NCBI GenBank assembly: GCA_022836915.1
Contig: CP094668.1
Location: 6,200,001-6,264,000 of the forward strand
Source: Paenibacillus sp. OVF10
Lineage (GTDB): Bacteria; Bacillota; Bacilli; Paenibacillales; Paenibacillaceae
Length of the DNA stretch: 64,000 nt
Reading direction: 5' to 3'
Below the pieces are notes generated by a model. The model had not been told where the DNA came from, did not search any database, and saw only the letters and a list, made by a program, of their open reading frames with translations. Numbering within the stretch: position 1 is the stretch's first letter; each line of letters starts with the position of its first letter. Both the position numbers and the translations under genes were made by a program. Positions 8,295 to 20,754 of this stretch are shown one piece after another.

Positions 8295-11170
8295 CTATGC
8301 GCTATCACGATCCTCCGTTTTTTCGCTTTCACGAATGATCTGCATCTCGTCTGATCCGCTACGGACAATAATGTGCACATCCCCATCTTCAGGTACAATG
8401 TCCACATAACGGTCTCCACACGTATCTTTAGCTTCCCATTCGTTCAATCGAATGATCAATCCCAGGTGATGCAGACCCGGAGCAACGCGGAAGCGGGCTT
8501 CGGCGGCATTTCCGACTTGTTCCAGCCGTACTGCTCCGTCCTCCATACCTGTGCCCCATACCCAGACATCCCAACCTTCATAATGCTGGTCTTCCCGTTC
8601 GTATCGAAGCGTGACGGTTCGCGAAATCTGTTTATGAATCGTCACGGCAAGCGTTGCTCGGATTCCTCCAGCTTCAGCAATAATATGGGTTACTCCAGGT
8701 GTCATCGCACGTACGATCCCTGCTGCACTCACCGCTGCAAGTTCTGGATGAGAAGAGCTCCAGCGTATATTCGAATCCTGAAGCGGCTGACCAAATTGAT
8801 CCAGAACCAAGGCACGGAAGCGACTGATTCGAGTCATGTACATGACTGGTTCGCCCACAATTTCGATTCGTTCAGCATGACGATAATCCACTTGTAACAT
8901 ACAGCTTGCCGTTATGTCCCCACAGTGGACTGTAATCGAAGTTTCCCCCGTTCCAGTGCATGGATTGTTCCATCAGGCTGGATCTGAATAATATCCGGAT
9001 CAGAAGAAGTCCAGGTAACTGGAGCTTTTTCCACCACATTGCCAATACTGTCCCTTACGATCGCTCGCAGTTGAGTGGTCTCCTTCGGACTATATACCTG
9101 GCGAGGAAAACTAATCTCCACTGTTGATGGTTCAGCGCCTCCAGCATGCTCTGTGTCATACAGTACCATTAAGGACCATCGTTCTACCTGAACAGTACCA
9201 CGAACAGTCTCGATCAAGTCTGTGCCTGCCTGATGATCATTGACTACAACATGCCAGTCCCCTTCCCCCAGGTGGACATGCTGTTGGTGCTCCGTTCCGT
9301 TATAGATGACCATAATCTGATTCCAGGTGTCCTGATTCGCACCATCATGAAGTATAAAGGCAACTACATTGCCATCCGCACGAATAACACGAAGGTGATT
9401 ACGAACCTGTTCAGCATCAATCATACGAAAAGCGGGATGTGTGCGCCGCAAATGAATAAGACCACGATAGTAGTCGAACACTGGTCTGAACCGTGATTTG
9501 TTGGCCCATGTGATGGCGTTCACCGCATCCCCGCTCCGATAACTGTTATGATCACCTGCTTTGGATCTGAGCATCTCATCCCCTGAATGCAGAAACGGAA
9601 TTCCCTGAGATGTAAGCAGAATCCCGGAAGACAGTAAAGAGCGACGAACCATCTCATGATTCAAAACATCATCTGCATCCACATACCGATAAGGATCTGC
9701 TGCTTTTACAGCGGACTCAGCACTCCCACCACCTACGGGCTGTCCGTCCTTCCATACGGGAAATCCTAATTCATGTCTAAGGTTCATTGTTGTTGCAATT
9801 TTGTCCCACAGATTAAGATTGTCATGGGCAGTTACATAATTGACAACTTCTACAGGTGAAGATGTGAAATCATCCAGTGCTCCGGCTAATCCTCTAATAA
9901 GCTCATATTCCTGCCCTCCGGCACCCGTGACAAATCCTCTGCCGCTGCCATCACTATCGCCCTTGATTGCACTGCGAAAGTGATCATTAAATACTGCAAA
10001 CCCCTGACCTCGCTGGGTTCCTTTTAAGGTTTTACGGTCCAAAGGTGAATCTCCACCCATCCAGGGTTCCCCATAGATCAGAAACGCCGGATCGATCTGC
10101 TCCCTCAATTCGCGTGTCAATTCATTCATCGTTTCCGTATCAATCAGGGCCATGAGGTCAAATCGAAATCCGTCCACATGATATTCTTCTGCCCAATATC
10201 GGAGAGAATCCAAAATATATTTTCGCACCATTGGACGTTCTGTCGCCAATTCATTGCCTACACCAGAACCATTACTGAGGGTGCCATCCTCCCGATAACG
10301 GTAATAATAACCTGGTACAATCCGTTCAAAAGGTCCCTCTTCCACGCTATACGTGTGATTATAGACAACATCAAGAACAACGCGAATGCCTTGTCTGTGC
10401 AGCGATTGAACCAGGGATTTGAACTCCCGGATGCGAACTGCCGGATCACGTGGATCTGTCGCATACGAACCTTCGGGAACGTTATAATGCTGGGGATCAT
10501 ACCCCCAGTTGTATGGTGCTCTGACATTTGAACCCACATCTGCTGTAGCGAGTTCATTCACCGTCTGATAATCTGCCACAGGCAGAAGATGTACATGAGT
10601 GACTCCCAGTTCGGCAAGATGGTCTACCCCAATACTATTGCCTGCTCTATCCGTCAGACCAGATGCCGTGAATGCCAGATATTTTCCCTTATACGGAATA
10701 TCTGCATGTGGATCCGAGGAGAAGTCACGGACATGCAACTCATATAACACGGCATCGACAGGACGTAGAAAAGCAGGTTTGACATCCAGGTCCCAATCAA
10801 CCGGATTGGTGGTCTCCGGATCTATAATAGCCGTTCGTTGCCCATTAGCCGTTACCGCTCTGGCATAAGGATCAACAACCACTTCAATCCGCTGCTCATC
10901 ATGGATAATGCGGTACATATAATAATGTCCTGCCCAATCGCCGCTGAGCTTCAGACTCCATATTCCGTCCGCATCGCGCGTCAGAGTATGTTCCTGCCCA
11001 TTTTCATGATCTTGTACTTTACCAGTATCGTTGTAATGCCCTTCATCGTCAAAAATCAATATATAAACCTGTTGTGCCGTAGGTGCCCACAATTTAAAAG
11101 TACTTGCAGCACGAGTATATGTTAAGCCAAGATCGTTGCCTTCGTAACGAAAAGAAGTCCATTCCGGCAT
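8295..11170 (-). CDS. Type I pullulanase with C-terminal Ig-like and CBM41-like domains (frame broken at 8918-8921)
   Basis: Hydrolyses alpha-1,6 links in pullulan and branched alpha-glucans. Domains in order: CBM48-like N-domain (about 10-110), GH13_14 barrel (about 150-560) with the pullulanase mark 'YNWGYDP', nucleophile Asp in 'GFRFDLM', acid/base Glu in 'YGEPW' and 'TAHDN'; then two bacterial Ig-like (Big_2) repeats ('VTWTSSDPDIIQIQPDG', 'IRWSSSHPELAAVSAAG') and a C-terminal CBM41/pullulanase-associated domain ('YEGWDVWVWGTG'). The C4 run at 8918-8921 needs one more base to join the barrel part to the accessory part (about 958 aa in all). No signal peptide is seen although the accessory domains are of extracellular type. 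The start MPEWTSF at 11170 lies behind GGCGGTGGG; ATG 11194 has no SD. A promoter lies at 11213-11241. Confidence 0.9.
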
Positions 11171-11212
11171 CGTTCCCACCGCCTTTATATCCATTGTTTT
11201 CGTGTTGTCCCG

Positions 11213-11241
11213 ATGTTACGGAACGGGACGTGATTTGTCAA
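11213..11241 (-). promoter_or_regulatory. Promoter of pullulanase 1
   Basis: Minus strand: TTGACA (11241-11236), 17-base spacer, TAACAT (11218-11213). A start near 11206 gives a short leader consistent with translation from 11170. Confidence 0.6.
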
Positions 11242-11290
11242 CCCGGGGTTGTCTGTACTCATCATATCGGTCCAATTTGCGTATTCAATT

Positions 11291-11304
11291 AGCAATCGCT
11301 TTCA
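11291..11304. promoter_or_regulatory. Weak cre-like site upstream of pullulanase 1
   Basis: The minus strand reads TGAAAGCGATTGCT, matching 12 of 14 positions of the CcpA consensus TGNAARCGNWWWCA. It lies 50 bases upstream of the -35 box. Plausible for a glucan-degrading gene, but two mismatches leave it uncertain. Confidence 0.35.
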
Positions 11305-11648
11305 AAATATAGATATGAAAACAAGCGCCATAGATTGACAGCATTTGTACCTGTCCTGACAAAAAAGTTTGAAATATACAAGAATATAATGCAGGATGTC
11401 ATTGGGTTGAGATTAAAAATGCCCAACTGATGCACAACATAAAGAAGGTCGATATATGACGATGTATAGTCCTGAGACCAAGCCAATGGCTCTGATGCAT
11501 CAACAAATCCTCCTTTCTTACGGGAAAGGAGGATTTATTTTATCTCAATTTATTTGATTAGATTTGATTGGGATCTTGACCGTGGCCTTGTTAGCGATTT
11601 TACTGATGGTCTGTTGGCAGCTTAAATTCTTGGTAAGCTTTGCGTTCA

Positions 11649-13696
11649 TTAGGAATTGGAATACATCACTGTTATAGATAGTGCATTCACATTTACCTCT
11701 CCGTCCTGTACGCTGCGTATCGTATCAACGCCTGCTTGCCCTTTCTCTACAATCACATTCCATGTCCCTGTGGGAACAGCGATGTCACGGTTTTCTTTTG
11801 CCGCGTTGTATATGACAACAATGCGTTCCCATGAATCGCTGGTTGCTGTACCGTTCAGTTCATACGCTAGCAGCCCATTACCTTTTTCGATTAGACGAAC
11901 ATGCTTCTCGATCTCTTCCCGGGTACGAAGCCGAAAAGCTGGATGTTCTCGCCGAAGACGGATCAGCCCACGATAATAATCAAATACCAGCTTGAACAGC
12001 TTCTTCTGTTCCCAATGTATGGCATTGACCACGTCTCCACTCTGGTGGCTGTTGGCGTCCCCATATTTGCTGCGAAGCAGCTCATCTCCAGCCGCGATAA
12101 GGGGAACACCCTGGGAGGTTAAAACGATAGCATTGGCAAGCAGACTACGCCTAACGGTCTCATTCTCCAGAATGTGTTCCGGATCAATCTGCAGGTAAGG
12201 CTTAGCCTTCTCTACGGCCTCCTCCACACTCTGGCATCCACGAATACTTCCATCCTCGTCATAGGTGAGGAAATTCAAGGTATCGTGGAGTCCTTGTGTA
12301 CGTGCGACTTTGTCCCACAGGTTGAGATTATCATGCACTGTTACATAGTTAATCGTCTCGGATGGACCATCCGTAAAATCTTGAATGGCTCCCCGGACGC
12401 CAGTCCACAATTCGTCTTCTTTTCCGTCCGCACCCGTCGCAAATCCCGTACCCATGCCATCGCTGTCTCCCTTGATCACTCCGCGGAAATTATCGTTAAA
12501 CACAGCAAAACCCGCTCCGCGCTGCGTTCCTTTTAGGGTCATATCATCCCCAAGCGGCGAATCCAGCGCGCCCCATGGTTCACCATATAACAATATGGAA
12601 GGTGACACATCTGTGTGCAATTCCGCTGCAAGCTGTTTCATCGTAGTTGTGTCGATCAGGCCCATGAGATCAAATCGAAAACCATCAACATGGTACTCCT
12701 CTGCCCAATAACGGACCGAGTCGATGATAAACTTACGAACCATGGTGCGTTCAGTAGCTACCTCATTGCCCGTACCTGAGCCATTGCTATAGGTTCCATC
12801 AGCGTTTTGACGATAGTAGTACCCTGGTACAAGTTTTTCAAAAGAGCTGCCTGCCGTATCAAACGTATGATTATATACCACATCCATAATGACACCTATT
12901 CCCTTGTTATGAAGGGCAAGCACCATTGATTTGAACTCACGAATCCGTGTCTCCGGATCATCTGCACGTGATGCATAGGACCCTTCCGGGACATTGTAAT
13001 GAAGTGGATCATATCCCCAGTTATAGTTGGAGGCATCAGACGTATCACCATCCACCCTGGATTCATCCACCGTCGCAAAATCAAATACGGGGAGCAGATG
13101 AACATGGGTAATTCCTAGTTCAACCAAATGATCGATCCCCAGTGTGTTGCCCTCCGAATCACGCAGACCCATCTCGGTGAAAGCCATGTATTTACCTTTA
13201 TTCGTTATACCCGATGATGGGTGAATGGAAAAATCACGTACATGCAGTTCGTACAGGACTGCATCTACAGGACTGGTCAATTGCGGGCGAATATCCTCAC
13301 TCCATCCATTCGGATGTGTCTGCTCCAGTCTCACGATTACACCCATTTCTCCATTCATGGTCACTGCTCGTGCGTAGGGATCTACAGCATGGGTTGAATG
13401 TCCGTCTTCAAAAGTAGGCTTGTACATGTAACGGTAGCTGTTTAAATCACCCTCCAGTTCCAGAACCCAGATGCCTTGTTCTTTCTTTTGCATAGGTAAC
13501 GCCTGCTGTTTCCGTTGATTGGGCTCTTCCTCCGGGCTCCCCCTGTCAAAGGTGGGTACAGAAGTAGTTCCATCTGAACAGCTAACGGTGACCAGACTTT
13601 GAAGTGACAGGTTTGTGCTTCTAATGTGACGCCTAAATCTCTTCCTTTGTATGTATCTTCTAAAATCAATAGTTCCTGCTTATCCTCTTCAATCAT
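11649..13696 (-). CDS. Type I pullulanase, second copy (frame broken at 13539-13543)
   Basis: A second debranching enzyme of the same family as the 8295-11170 gene but without the C-terminal accessory domains (about 682 aa). It has an N-terminal CBM48-like region ('TCHFKVWSPLAVQMELLLYP'), the pullulanase mark 'YNWGYDPLHYNVPEGSYA', nucleophile in 'GFRFDLMGLID', Glu in 'LLYGEPWG' and 'TVHDNLNLWDK'. The C5 run at 13539-13543 needs one more base to continue as TGGSPEEEPNQRKQQALP into the main frame. RBS AGAGGGG precedes ATG 13696. No signal peptide is visible, so it probably works on maltodextrins or glycogen inside the cell, like B. subtilis AmyX. Confidence 0.92.
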
Positions 13697-13797
13697 GTGT
13701 GTTGTTCCCCTCTCGTTGAGAAAATTGATGAATATGGATGGTACGAGTGCTCTTTACCCTTTATACCCGTTCTGCTGCCCGACCATAATCCAAATTA

Positions 13798-13852
13798 CAC
13801 AAAAAGAAGACAAACGTCATGTAGATTCACATTACGCCTGCCTTCTTTATGG
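13798..13852 (-). terminator. Terminator of the large secreted protein gene
   Basis: Minus strand: a long imperfect hairpin (AAAGAAGGCAGGCGTAATGT and its near-complement) ending CTTCTTTTTG, 17 bases behind the stop at 13869. Confidence 0.7.
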
Positions 13853-13868
13853 GTAAAACGATACCTCT

Positions 13869-16800
13869 CTAATGTGGTACCTGGGATTGGAAATCATTTC
13901 GGCTGGATTGATCCGCGTGGTACAAAACCACGTCCCCATCTTGCATCGGCCAACTTCTCCCCTGACCATCTACCGGGCTGTTATCAAAACCTTCCATTTG
14001 CCATTGATTCATCAACGGTGCATGAATATATTGCAGATGGGGTGCATTCGTATTGCCACTGCGCAATGTTTCGATATTGAAGTTAACCACAATGTAACCG
14101 CCCCTCAGAAATACCGTTGCCTTCTCATCCAACCGGTTTTGTCTGGCAAGCGACTCGAGATCGGTTCCTTTGGACACTGCATATACATCTGCTGGCAAGC
14201 TATATTCCCCATACCAGTGCTGAATCGCTGCATTCGCCCGATCCACATTAACACTGGAGGGAATATCTGTTTTGGGGCCAATGAGCGTGCGGATCTGTGA
14301 AGGAAGAATCATCCAGTCATAGCGACCTACCCACGTTTTAAGATGAGAGGTCTGATCCACGAAACGAACCATATGTTCCGCCAGTGTACCCTGATTGCGT
14401 TCCTCCTCCGACAGTTCATAAGTATACTGGTAGCGCGCTGTATCACCTAACTCCGTACCGGGTACATTCCGCAACCGTGAGTTCAGGACAACAAAGCGTT
14501 TTTCTAAATCTTGTGCCGATCCGATACGAATGAGTCGTTCCTGTCCTCGATGGTAGTATAAATCCACTTCTTGCCGGGTCGTGCCATCCTTACTCACAAA
14601 AGAGAACGTCGGTGTAATTCGAATACCATCCTGTTTCCCAAACATATTGCCCTTGGTCTTCAGATCAAACTTGAAATGGTAACCTGTCTTCACTGCAGCA
14701 TTTCGGAAACCCTGTACCGGATGACTGCCGGGACGAATAGGCAGTACATAGGGAGCCAAGTTACCTCGGGGATCTCCGTCAATACCGTTTCCTCCGGTCC
14801 AATAGCTCACACCCGTTGGTTCCGGGCTGCCCATCCGCTTGCGGAACACATTCTCCCAGTTGTAGTCTGAAATATCGGTAATGTGAAAATCATACAACCT
14901 TCCGATAACCTCTACAGCAACGGTATCTGCTGCGACATGATGGGTCAGATTCGTATTGGCATCCTGTTGTTCTGTGAAGTTTGCCGGTGCATTTTCGGCG
15001 ATATTACGAAACTCAATCTGGTAATTCCCTTCATCTACCCATACAGGAAGATAAAAGGGGTGTCCAACTGATTTACCGGAATATCCACCCATGTCATGGC
15101 CGGAATATACTGACTTCTGGCACCGTTATAGACATCGAATGGGAAACGAACCTGTTTGATCCGGAAATATTTCGCATAATCATGGTTTCCATAACCAGGG
15201 TAACTCGCTACATCCAGATGCTGCCCTGAAGTTGGGATGCGTACAATAAACGGACGCTCTAAAATAAGTGCAGCTCTGGTCGGATCAGGCGTAGTCTTCT
15301 GGTTATGCGGCTGATCATCTGACACCCAGGCATAGTTCACAACTGGAGTATGTACTGTCACCGAGTTGATGCCCAGAATGGGGAACTTCTGATCCCGCCC
15401 TCCGTTAACATTGCCAGGGAGCAGTCCATACGTTATCTCACCCGTGGTTGGCTGGTTAGCTTTGTTCATCAATGTGTTTTTGATCGTCAGACGGTTCTGG
15501 TACAGAACAATATCCCCAATCATACCAGGCTGGGGGATACTTCCCGGTTGCGGAGCGGTTTTGGTCACAGGAGCAGGATCCATAATTGTCGCTCCATTAA
15601 AGGTTACCTTGTCGTTATTAACGGTGTTCTCTCTAACCTCCGCTTCAGCTTCAGATTGAAACAATGACGTTTCATCTGGCGTAGAGGGTTCAGTAGAACC
15701 ACCCGGAACCCCTTTGATACCAAGATCAATTTCTCGACATGGCGCAGGTTTCACATGATTGGTAACCGCAGTATCCATAGCCGATTGCAAAGTCGGTGCT
15801 GTATATGCATTGGGCGTCAGGGTCACGGTGTCACCATAACCGCCTAGCGCATAGTTAGATACCTTGGCCTCATTTAACTTGTATACCTCCAGGTTATCGA
15901 TCTGCCAATAGCTATATGTCCTTGTTACTTGCATCGTTTTATCCCCAGGCACATCACGTTCTCTGGGCTGAGGAGGTGTCCCTGGATCCCCCTCACCACT
16001 AGACGCTCTTCCCGGGATCGTCCAGGTTTTATGATAAACCCTTTTCACTTTAACGGTGTAAGTCACCGTTCCTGTCATGTTAACCCAACGGTGCTGAAAC
16101 AGATATTCCTTGGCCAAGACATTGGCATAGAGATCTTCCGAAGTTGGAATACCACGGGTAACATCGAACTTCTCAGATCCCCGATCGTCTGCCTTCAACA
16201 CACCTCGAACAGACGGGTCCATTACCGATGCTTCAATAACCGTGCCTCTACTCGGTGGGCTGATTGTCACAGGGCAAGCGTTCGCAGGGTCGCCCCCGGA
16301 TCGCCATCATTACCACCTTCTCCATTATCCGTGCAGTCCTTCACCTCAAGCACCTGAGTTCCTTGTTCATCCAGTTGCTGGGCTGAATCAAGAAAATGGG
16401 CTTTGATAGTAGTGCTACCCACGATCCCTTTTGTTGTGATTTTGCCATCAGCACCAATCGTGGCTATAGTCGGATTCGAGCTCTGCCACGTCAATTTGGG
16501 ATGAGCCGTCAGTTTATGAACAGAGCGATCCGGTTTGGTTAAAACTGCTTCTGCCTGTAAAGGTGTCGTATTAGCCTTACATGCATTCGGCAGATTCACA
16601 ACAAGTCCTGGCTCAGACGTGACTGTTATGGTGGCAGTATCCGAGATCAGATATGTACCATTGTTCCAGATCGCACGCACAGTGACCGTGCCCGGACTTT
16701 CGGCCGTTAACATCCCTGTTTTGAGCTCTATACTCGCAATCGTCTCGTCAGAAGAAAACCATTTGATCTCCGCTTCCCTTCGCGATACGTCGATGCCCCC

Positions 16801-17529
16801 ATTAAAATCTGTTTCGCCATAATGTCTTGTGCTAACTTCGGCTTTCATCTGCTTTGTTTGTCCAATAGTCATAACCGAATCCGGTGTTACATCGATCTCT
16901 TTCTCTTCAACCAGATCACCTTCCCAGATGATATCCATGGGCGTATGGTAGGCTACCACTTGCTTGAGACAACCTTGATTTGTTCTACCACCGTTCTCAT
17001 AATCATTCCACTCCGTTACTTGGTGTGAACCTCCTGTTTTGGTAATGATTTTTACTATGGTACTACCTTCTCTTATAACCGTAGTACCAACCCCAGTATA
17101 GAATAACTGCTTATTGCTTGTTTGATAATCTACACTCTTAATCCGAATATTTTCTACCATTCGCTGTGAAATTCTTTGGGATTGGAACTCTGGCCATTGT
17201 TCAGCTGGCCATCTGGAAAAATCAACTTCGTTAGGTATATCCCTCTCAGCTGGGTATGGTTTAGAACATGAATTAGCATTAAGGTTCTCCGAGAGAGTTG
17301 GTCCAGAAGTATGGTCTGCCCTGAAATTACCATTATCAAGTTGATACCAGTAAACACCTGGATTCGCTATTCTTTTTTCAGATTGTACAGTATTAGATAT
17401 TTTTTGCTTTTTAGGTCCATACGAATCTGAACTTGAAGCTACAATTGAGGATGTGAAATGAAAAAATAGCATATAAATAAGAAAAATTGAGATAAAAATT
17501 AAGGATTTCTTCTCAACATGGGCACACAA
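13869..17529 (-). CDS. Very large secreted protein with Big_2-like repeats (two frame breaks; resembles DUF5704-type Paenibacillus proteins)
   Basis: About 1220 aa after restoring one base at each break. The N-terminal hydrophobic segment ('LIFISIFLIYMLFFHFTSSI') is a probable signal peptide. Two bacterial Ig-like domains follow ('EIKWFSSDETIASIELKTG' and 'LTWQSSNPTIATIGADGKI'), then a long beta-rich region with no motif I can name, and no LPXTG or SLH anchor. I recall similar Paenibacillus proteins filed under DUF5704, from memory only. Breaks are at C5 16293-16297 and A4 15053-15056. ATG 17547 lacks an SD, whereas TTG 17529 sits six bases behind GGTGGAG, so I prefer TTG. The first 170 codons are clearly more AT-rich than the rest. 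It lies 10-28 bases behind an SLH protein gene and is probably co-expressed with it. Confidence 0.7.
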
Positions 17530-17557
17530 AAATATCTCCACCACCATTAAGTTTGAT

Positions 17558-18834
17558 TTACATATTCTGAATTTTTAGTATATTTTCACTTTTTTGATTA
17601 AAGGAATATGCTCCATTTTCACCATCTAAAACGGATGTAATCCAAAATCTCTTCTTCACATCTTTTTTTATCAAATCCCTTGAACTTTCTGGAATAGTAA
17701 CTAGGCCATTCTTGGATGCTTGCTTAAGGTCCAATCGATTAAACTGTAAAAAACCATTGTATAAGCCTCCATTAAATGTGATTAGATTGGATTTCTCAAT
17801 TTTTGATGTAAAAGATATATCTGCAAAAGCCATGTAATTACCTTTGAAAAGGTGTGTTTCTGAACCAATAAATAATGGTGCATAGATACCTTTTGCTTTA
17901 CCCTCGGTAACATCCACGACGATATATCTATGGAGTGTAACTACACCAGATTTATTGGATAAATTAATTTCTTCTTTTGATATATCACTTACTTTGACTG
18001 AGTTCTTAGTATAAAAATAATTACTAATCGTCGTTAAATTCGTACCCGTCGTGCCGACCTCTCTCATTTCATTCAGGTCACTATACTTCCCGGCATCCGT
18101 GCCCTCTACGTCCATATAACGCAGTAAAATGGCTGATACTTCTGCACGAGTGGTAGAATCCGCAGGTTTTAATGTACCATCCTGGAATCCACCGACAATG
18201 CCTGTCCCACGAACAAGGGCAAGATACGGAATCTGCTCGGCACGAATGGTGCCGCGGTTCACTTCCGGTGTGGGGAGCAGCGTATTTTTTGTATCGTTAA
18301 AAGCATCCTGAAAGCTGCTACCGGACTTAATCAGTCCATTGGCAATCCATTTCATCATCTCGTAACGCGTTAACTCCGCATTTGGATTGAACCCTTTGGC
18401 GTAATCGCCCGCGTTAATGAACCCTTGTCCTACAAGCTGGCTAACCGCCGATTCAGACCAATGGCCCTTGAGATCAGCAAAGGGATTCTGCCCCTCCACC
18501 TTCTCCAGTCCAGTCGCGCGGGCGAGTATTGTCGCATATTCCCCACGCGTGATTTTGCCATTGGGACGAAACGTTCCGTCCTGGTAACCAGAGATCAGAT
18601 TTTTTCATAAGCTTTGGCAATTGTCGCTTGAGCCCAGTGACCCTTGATATCCTTGAACTTGCTAAGGGCAGTGTCACTTGTTCCCGATGCAGCCTTCGCT
18701 GTTGACGTCAAATGTACGGGGCCAATCGGTAATAGTGTTGCTGCCAATACAGCTGTCGTTACCAACCCGACGATCCAAACATTCCGTTTTTTCTTCTTCT
18801 CATGACCTTCAATTCGTTTCTTCAATCTACTCAC
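17558..18834 (-). CDS. S-layer-homology (SLH) domain protein (frame broken at 18600-18605)
   Basis: About 425 aa. Signal peptide at residues 1-50 (basic start MSRLKKRIEGHEKKKKRN, hydrophobic core, 'STAKAASG'). Three SLH motifs follow: 'FKDIKGHWAQATIAKAYEK', 'FADLKGHWSESAVSQLVGQG' and a third ending 'LALVRGTGIVGGFQDGTLKP'. SLH triplets hold proteins to pyruvylated secondary cell-wall polymer. The last 165 residues are AT-rich in coding sequence and of unknown fold. The T6 run at 18600-18605 needs one more base to continue as AYEKNLISGYQDGTFRPNG. It is upstream of, and probably in one operon with, the large Big_2 protein. Confidence 0.88.
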
Positions 18835-19171
18835 GCTCCTATGTACCTTAGTATGGGGATGCTTTACTTGGTCAACCTAGTCACTTCTCTTCATAAACAA
18901 AACCTAAATTTGTCATAATAATCAATATTCTACCATGTTGTACTAGGCTATTGGTATTATTTTTCGTCCATCCCCATCACGTCAAGGCGTGCGTCCCTCC
19001 TTCCATAGACCCACTTCATTCGCCTAAAACACAAAAAAAGGCCATGAATCCGCAGATTCATAGCCTTATGCTTTAAGGGTGTGGTCTTTCTTATAATATT
19101 GGAAAAATGAACTCACTCATAGAATAAACCATATCATTCCATTTGATCAACCTTTTTTATTTCAGCCAGCT
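18835..19171. other. Intergenic region before the SLH gene
   Basis: No gene is supported here. At 19033-19066 it contains an intrinsic terminator on the minus strand (AAGGCTATGAATC, loop TGCG, GATTCATGGCC, T7) that ends the ABC operon. The rest is AT-rich and presumably carries the SLH promoter, but I could not pick a convincing -35/-10 pair. Confidence 0.6.
19033..19066 (-). terminator. Terminator of the sugar ABC operon
   Basis: Minus strand: 13-bp stem with a GATTC core and loop TGCG followed by seven T. It lies 106 bases behind the stop of the last operon gene. Confidence 0.85.
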
Positions 19172-20682
19172 TTATTTTCCGTTCAATTCCTTATAGGATG
19201 CTTCCAATTCCGTGATCAGTTGATCACCACCGGCTTTTCTCCAGCTTGCGATTTCCTGCTCCCAACCTGCATCATCGATTTTACCCATAATGTACTTGGT
19301 CTGTGCATCCCAGATCATCTGATCCAGCTCCTGACCACGTTCGGTATAGATCGCCGAAGATAATGTAAGTGCCGGATTGGCAATGGCGTACTGCTCATTC
19401 TCACGCGCCATCTTTGTACCTTTCATACCAATGGGAACATCGACCAGTTCAGGCACGTTATAACCTTCGATGCTTAACAAATTATCCCGATATGGCTTCA
19501 CTTCACGCTGATAAGCGTCAAAATCTTTGAGTTCGGTTTTCCCATCCGCAGTCTTGGTGTAGTGCACATCAAGCAATCCACGGAGCTGCAACGTGCTCAA
19601 TTCCTCATCCATCAACTGATCCAAGAAGGTAAGAACCTTCTTTAATTGCTCCTCATCCGTAACGGATGCTTTCGGGATGACCAGCATTCCGTAGTTTCCT
19701 GGCTCCCCGGCGATACGAATGCCGTCGGTTCCCTGGAACGGAGCCACATCAATCTCACCATCCGGAGCATTAGGCGTAAGCCGTTGCTGAGAGGACTTTC
19801 CGTTCTGAGCCACACCATTCAGCTTCATGCCAACCAGGCCCGAATCCATTTTTTTGTCCGCATCAGAAGGGTCCAGGGCAGGGAAATCACTATTAATAAG
19901 TCCCTCGCTGAACAGTCGCTTGAAGAGTTTCATTGTGTCCACATATTCGGTGGTCAAGAACTCCGGGGTCAGTTTCCCCGCATCATCCACACCCCATTTG
20001 TTAACACCGCCAATACTTACAGCGATCCGCGTCAGTGGGGAAGAGACGCCCTCATTATACTTTTTGAAGAGCAGTGCACCGTACGTATCTTCCTTACCAT
20101 TCCCGTCAGGATCATCTTTACGAATAGAGCGCATCACTTCATACCAGTCATCCAGCGTTTTGGGTATATCCAACTTCAATGTATCGAACCAGTCTTTGCG
20201 ATATACGATCGCAGTCCGTCCAATATCCCGGAAGTTCGGAATACCGTAGACCTTGCCTTCAATTTTGATATTGTTAAAATAAGCTTCGGATTGGGCAGAC
20301 AGGTTTTTATAATCCTTCAAGTAAGGCCCCAGTTCCCAGAACAGTCCCGTTTTAGCGGCATTAAATGTTGTCGGCACATAATTCACACGCATAATGGTTG
20401 GCATCTCGCCTGAAGCAACCATAACATTCACCTTATCATCAAAAGCAGATTGCGGAATCCACTGTACATTGACATCCGTATTGGTATATTCCTCAATCTT
20501 CTGTTCAATCCCGTTCTCCTTGGCCGGTATATCACCTACCTGCATTAAAGAGATGGAAATGGGAAGTTTACCTTCCCCTGCAGCAGGCGCTTTTTCTCCC
20601 CGCAACCTGCAAGCAATCCAGCGGACATTGCACCAATTACAACAATTCCGCCTAAACGGGACATTGGACCTTTTGGACTCAT
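19172..20682 (-). CDS. Extracellular solute-binding lipoprotein, LplA/YtcQ type, copy 1 (frame broken at 20598-20601)
   Basis: Captures an oligosaccharide for an ABC importer at the outer face of the membrane. The start is ATG 20682 behind AGGAGAG. The first 27 residues form a lipoprotein signal with lipobox 'LLAGC'. The reading frame then shifts at C4 20598-20601; one more G on the coding strand gives CGGEKAPAAGEG. The full protein is about 503 aa. It contains 'DDPDGNGKEDTYG', a DxDGNGxxDT calcium-loop-like motif common in this family. It is closely related over its whole length to the 22038-23537 protein, so the two are paralogs in one operon, separated by the GH105 gene. A stem-loop at 20755-20807 lies in its leader. 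Confidence 0.9.
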
Positions 20683-20754
20683 GAACCATCTCTCCTTTTG
20701 GATAAGGTTATGTACACAGACCACTCCGATGACAGAACAACCTTCAGATCGCTG

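Larger units (their letters stand above)
11195..11648. other. Intergenic region between the two pullulanase genes
   Basis: No gene is supported here. It holds the promoter (11213-11241) and cre-like site of pullulanase 1 and, at 11505-11536, an inverted repeat (AAATCCTCCTTTC / GAAAGGAGGATTT, loop TTACGG) followed on the plus strand by TATTTTAT. That hairpin probably ends pullulanase 2 transcription, although its T tract is weak on the minus strand. The remaining bases show nothing I can name. Confidence 0.5.

Noticed and set aside
16267..18834. Treating the SLH and large Big_2 frames as one fused gene
   Set aside because: A clear stop at 17558, a new SD-start and a separate signal-peptide-like segment mark two genes.
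19646..20413. A 255-codon open frame on the plus strand opposite lipoprotein copy 1
   Set aside because: Shadow of a well-supported lipoprotein gene; no ribosome binding site or recognisable motif.
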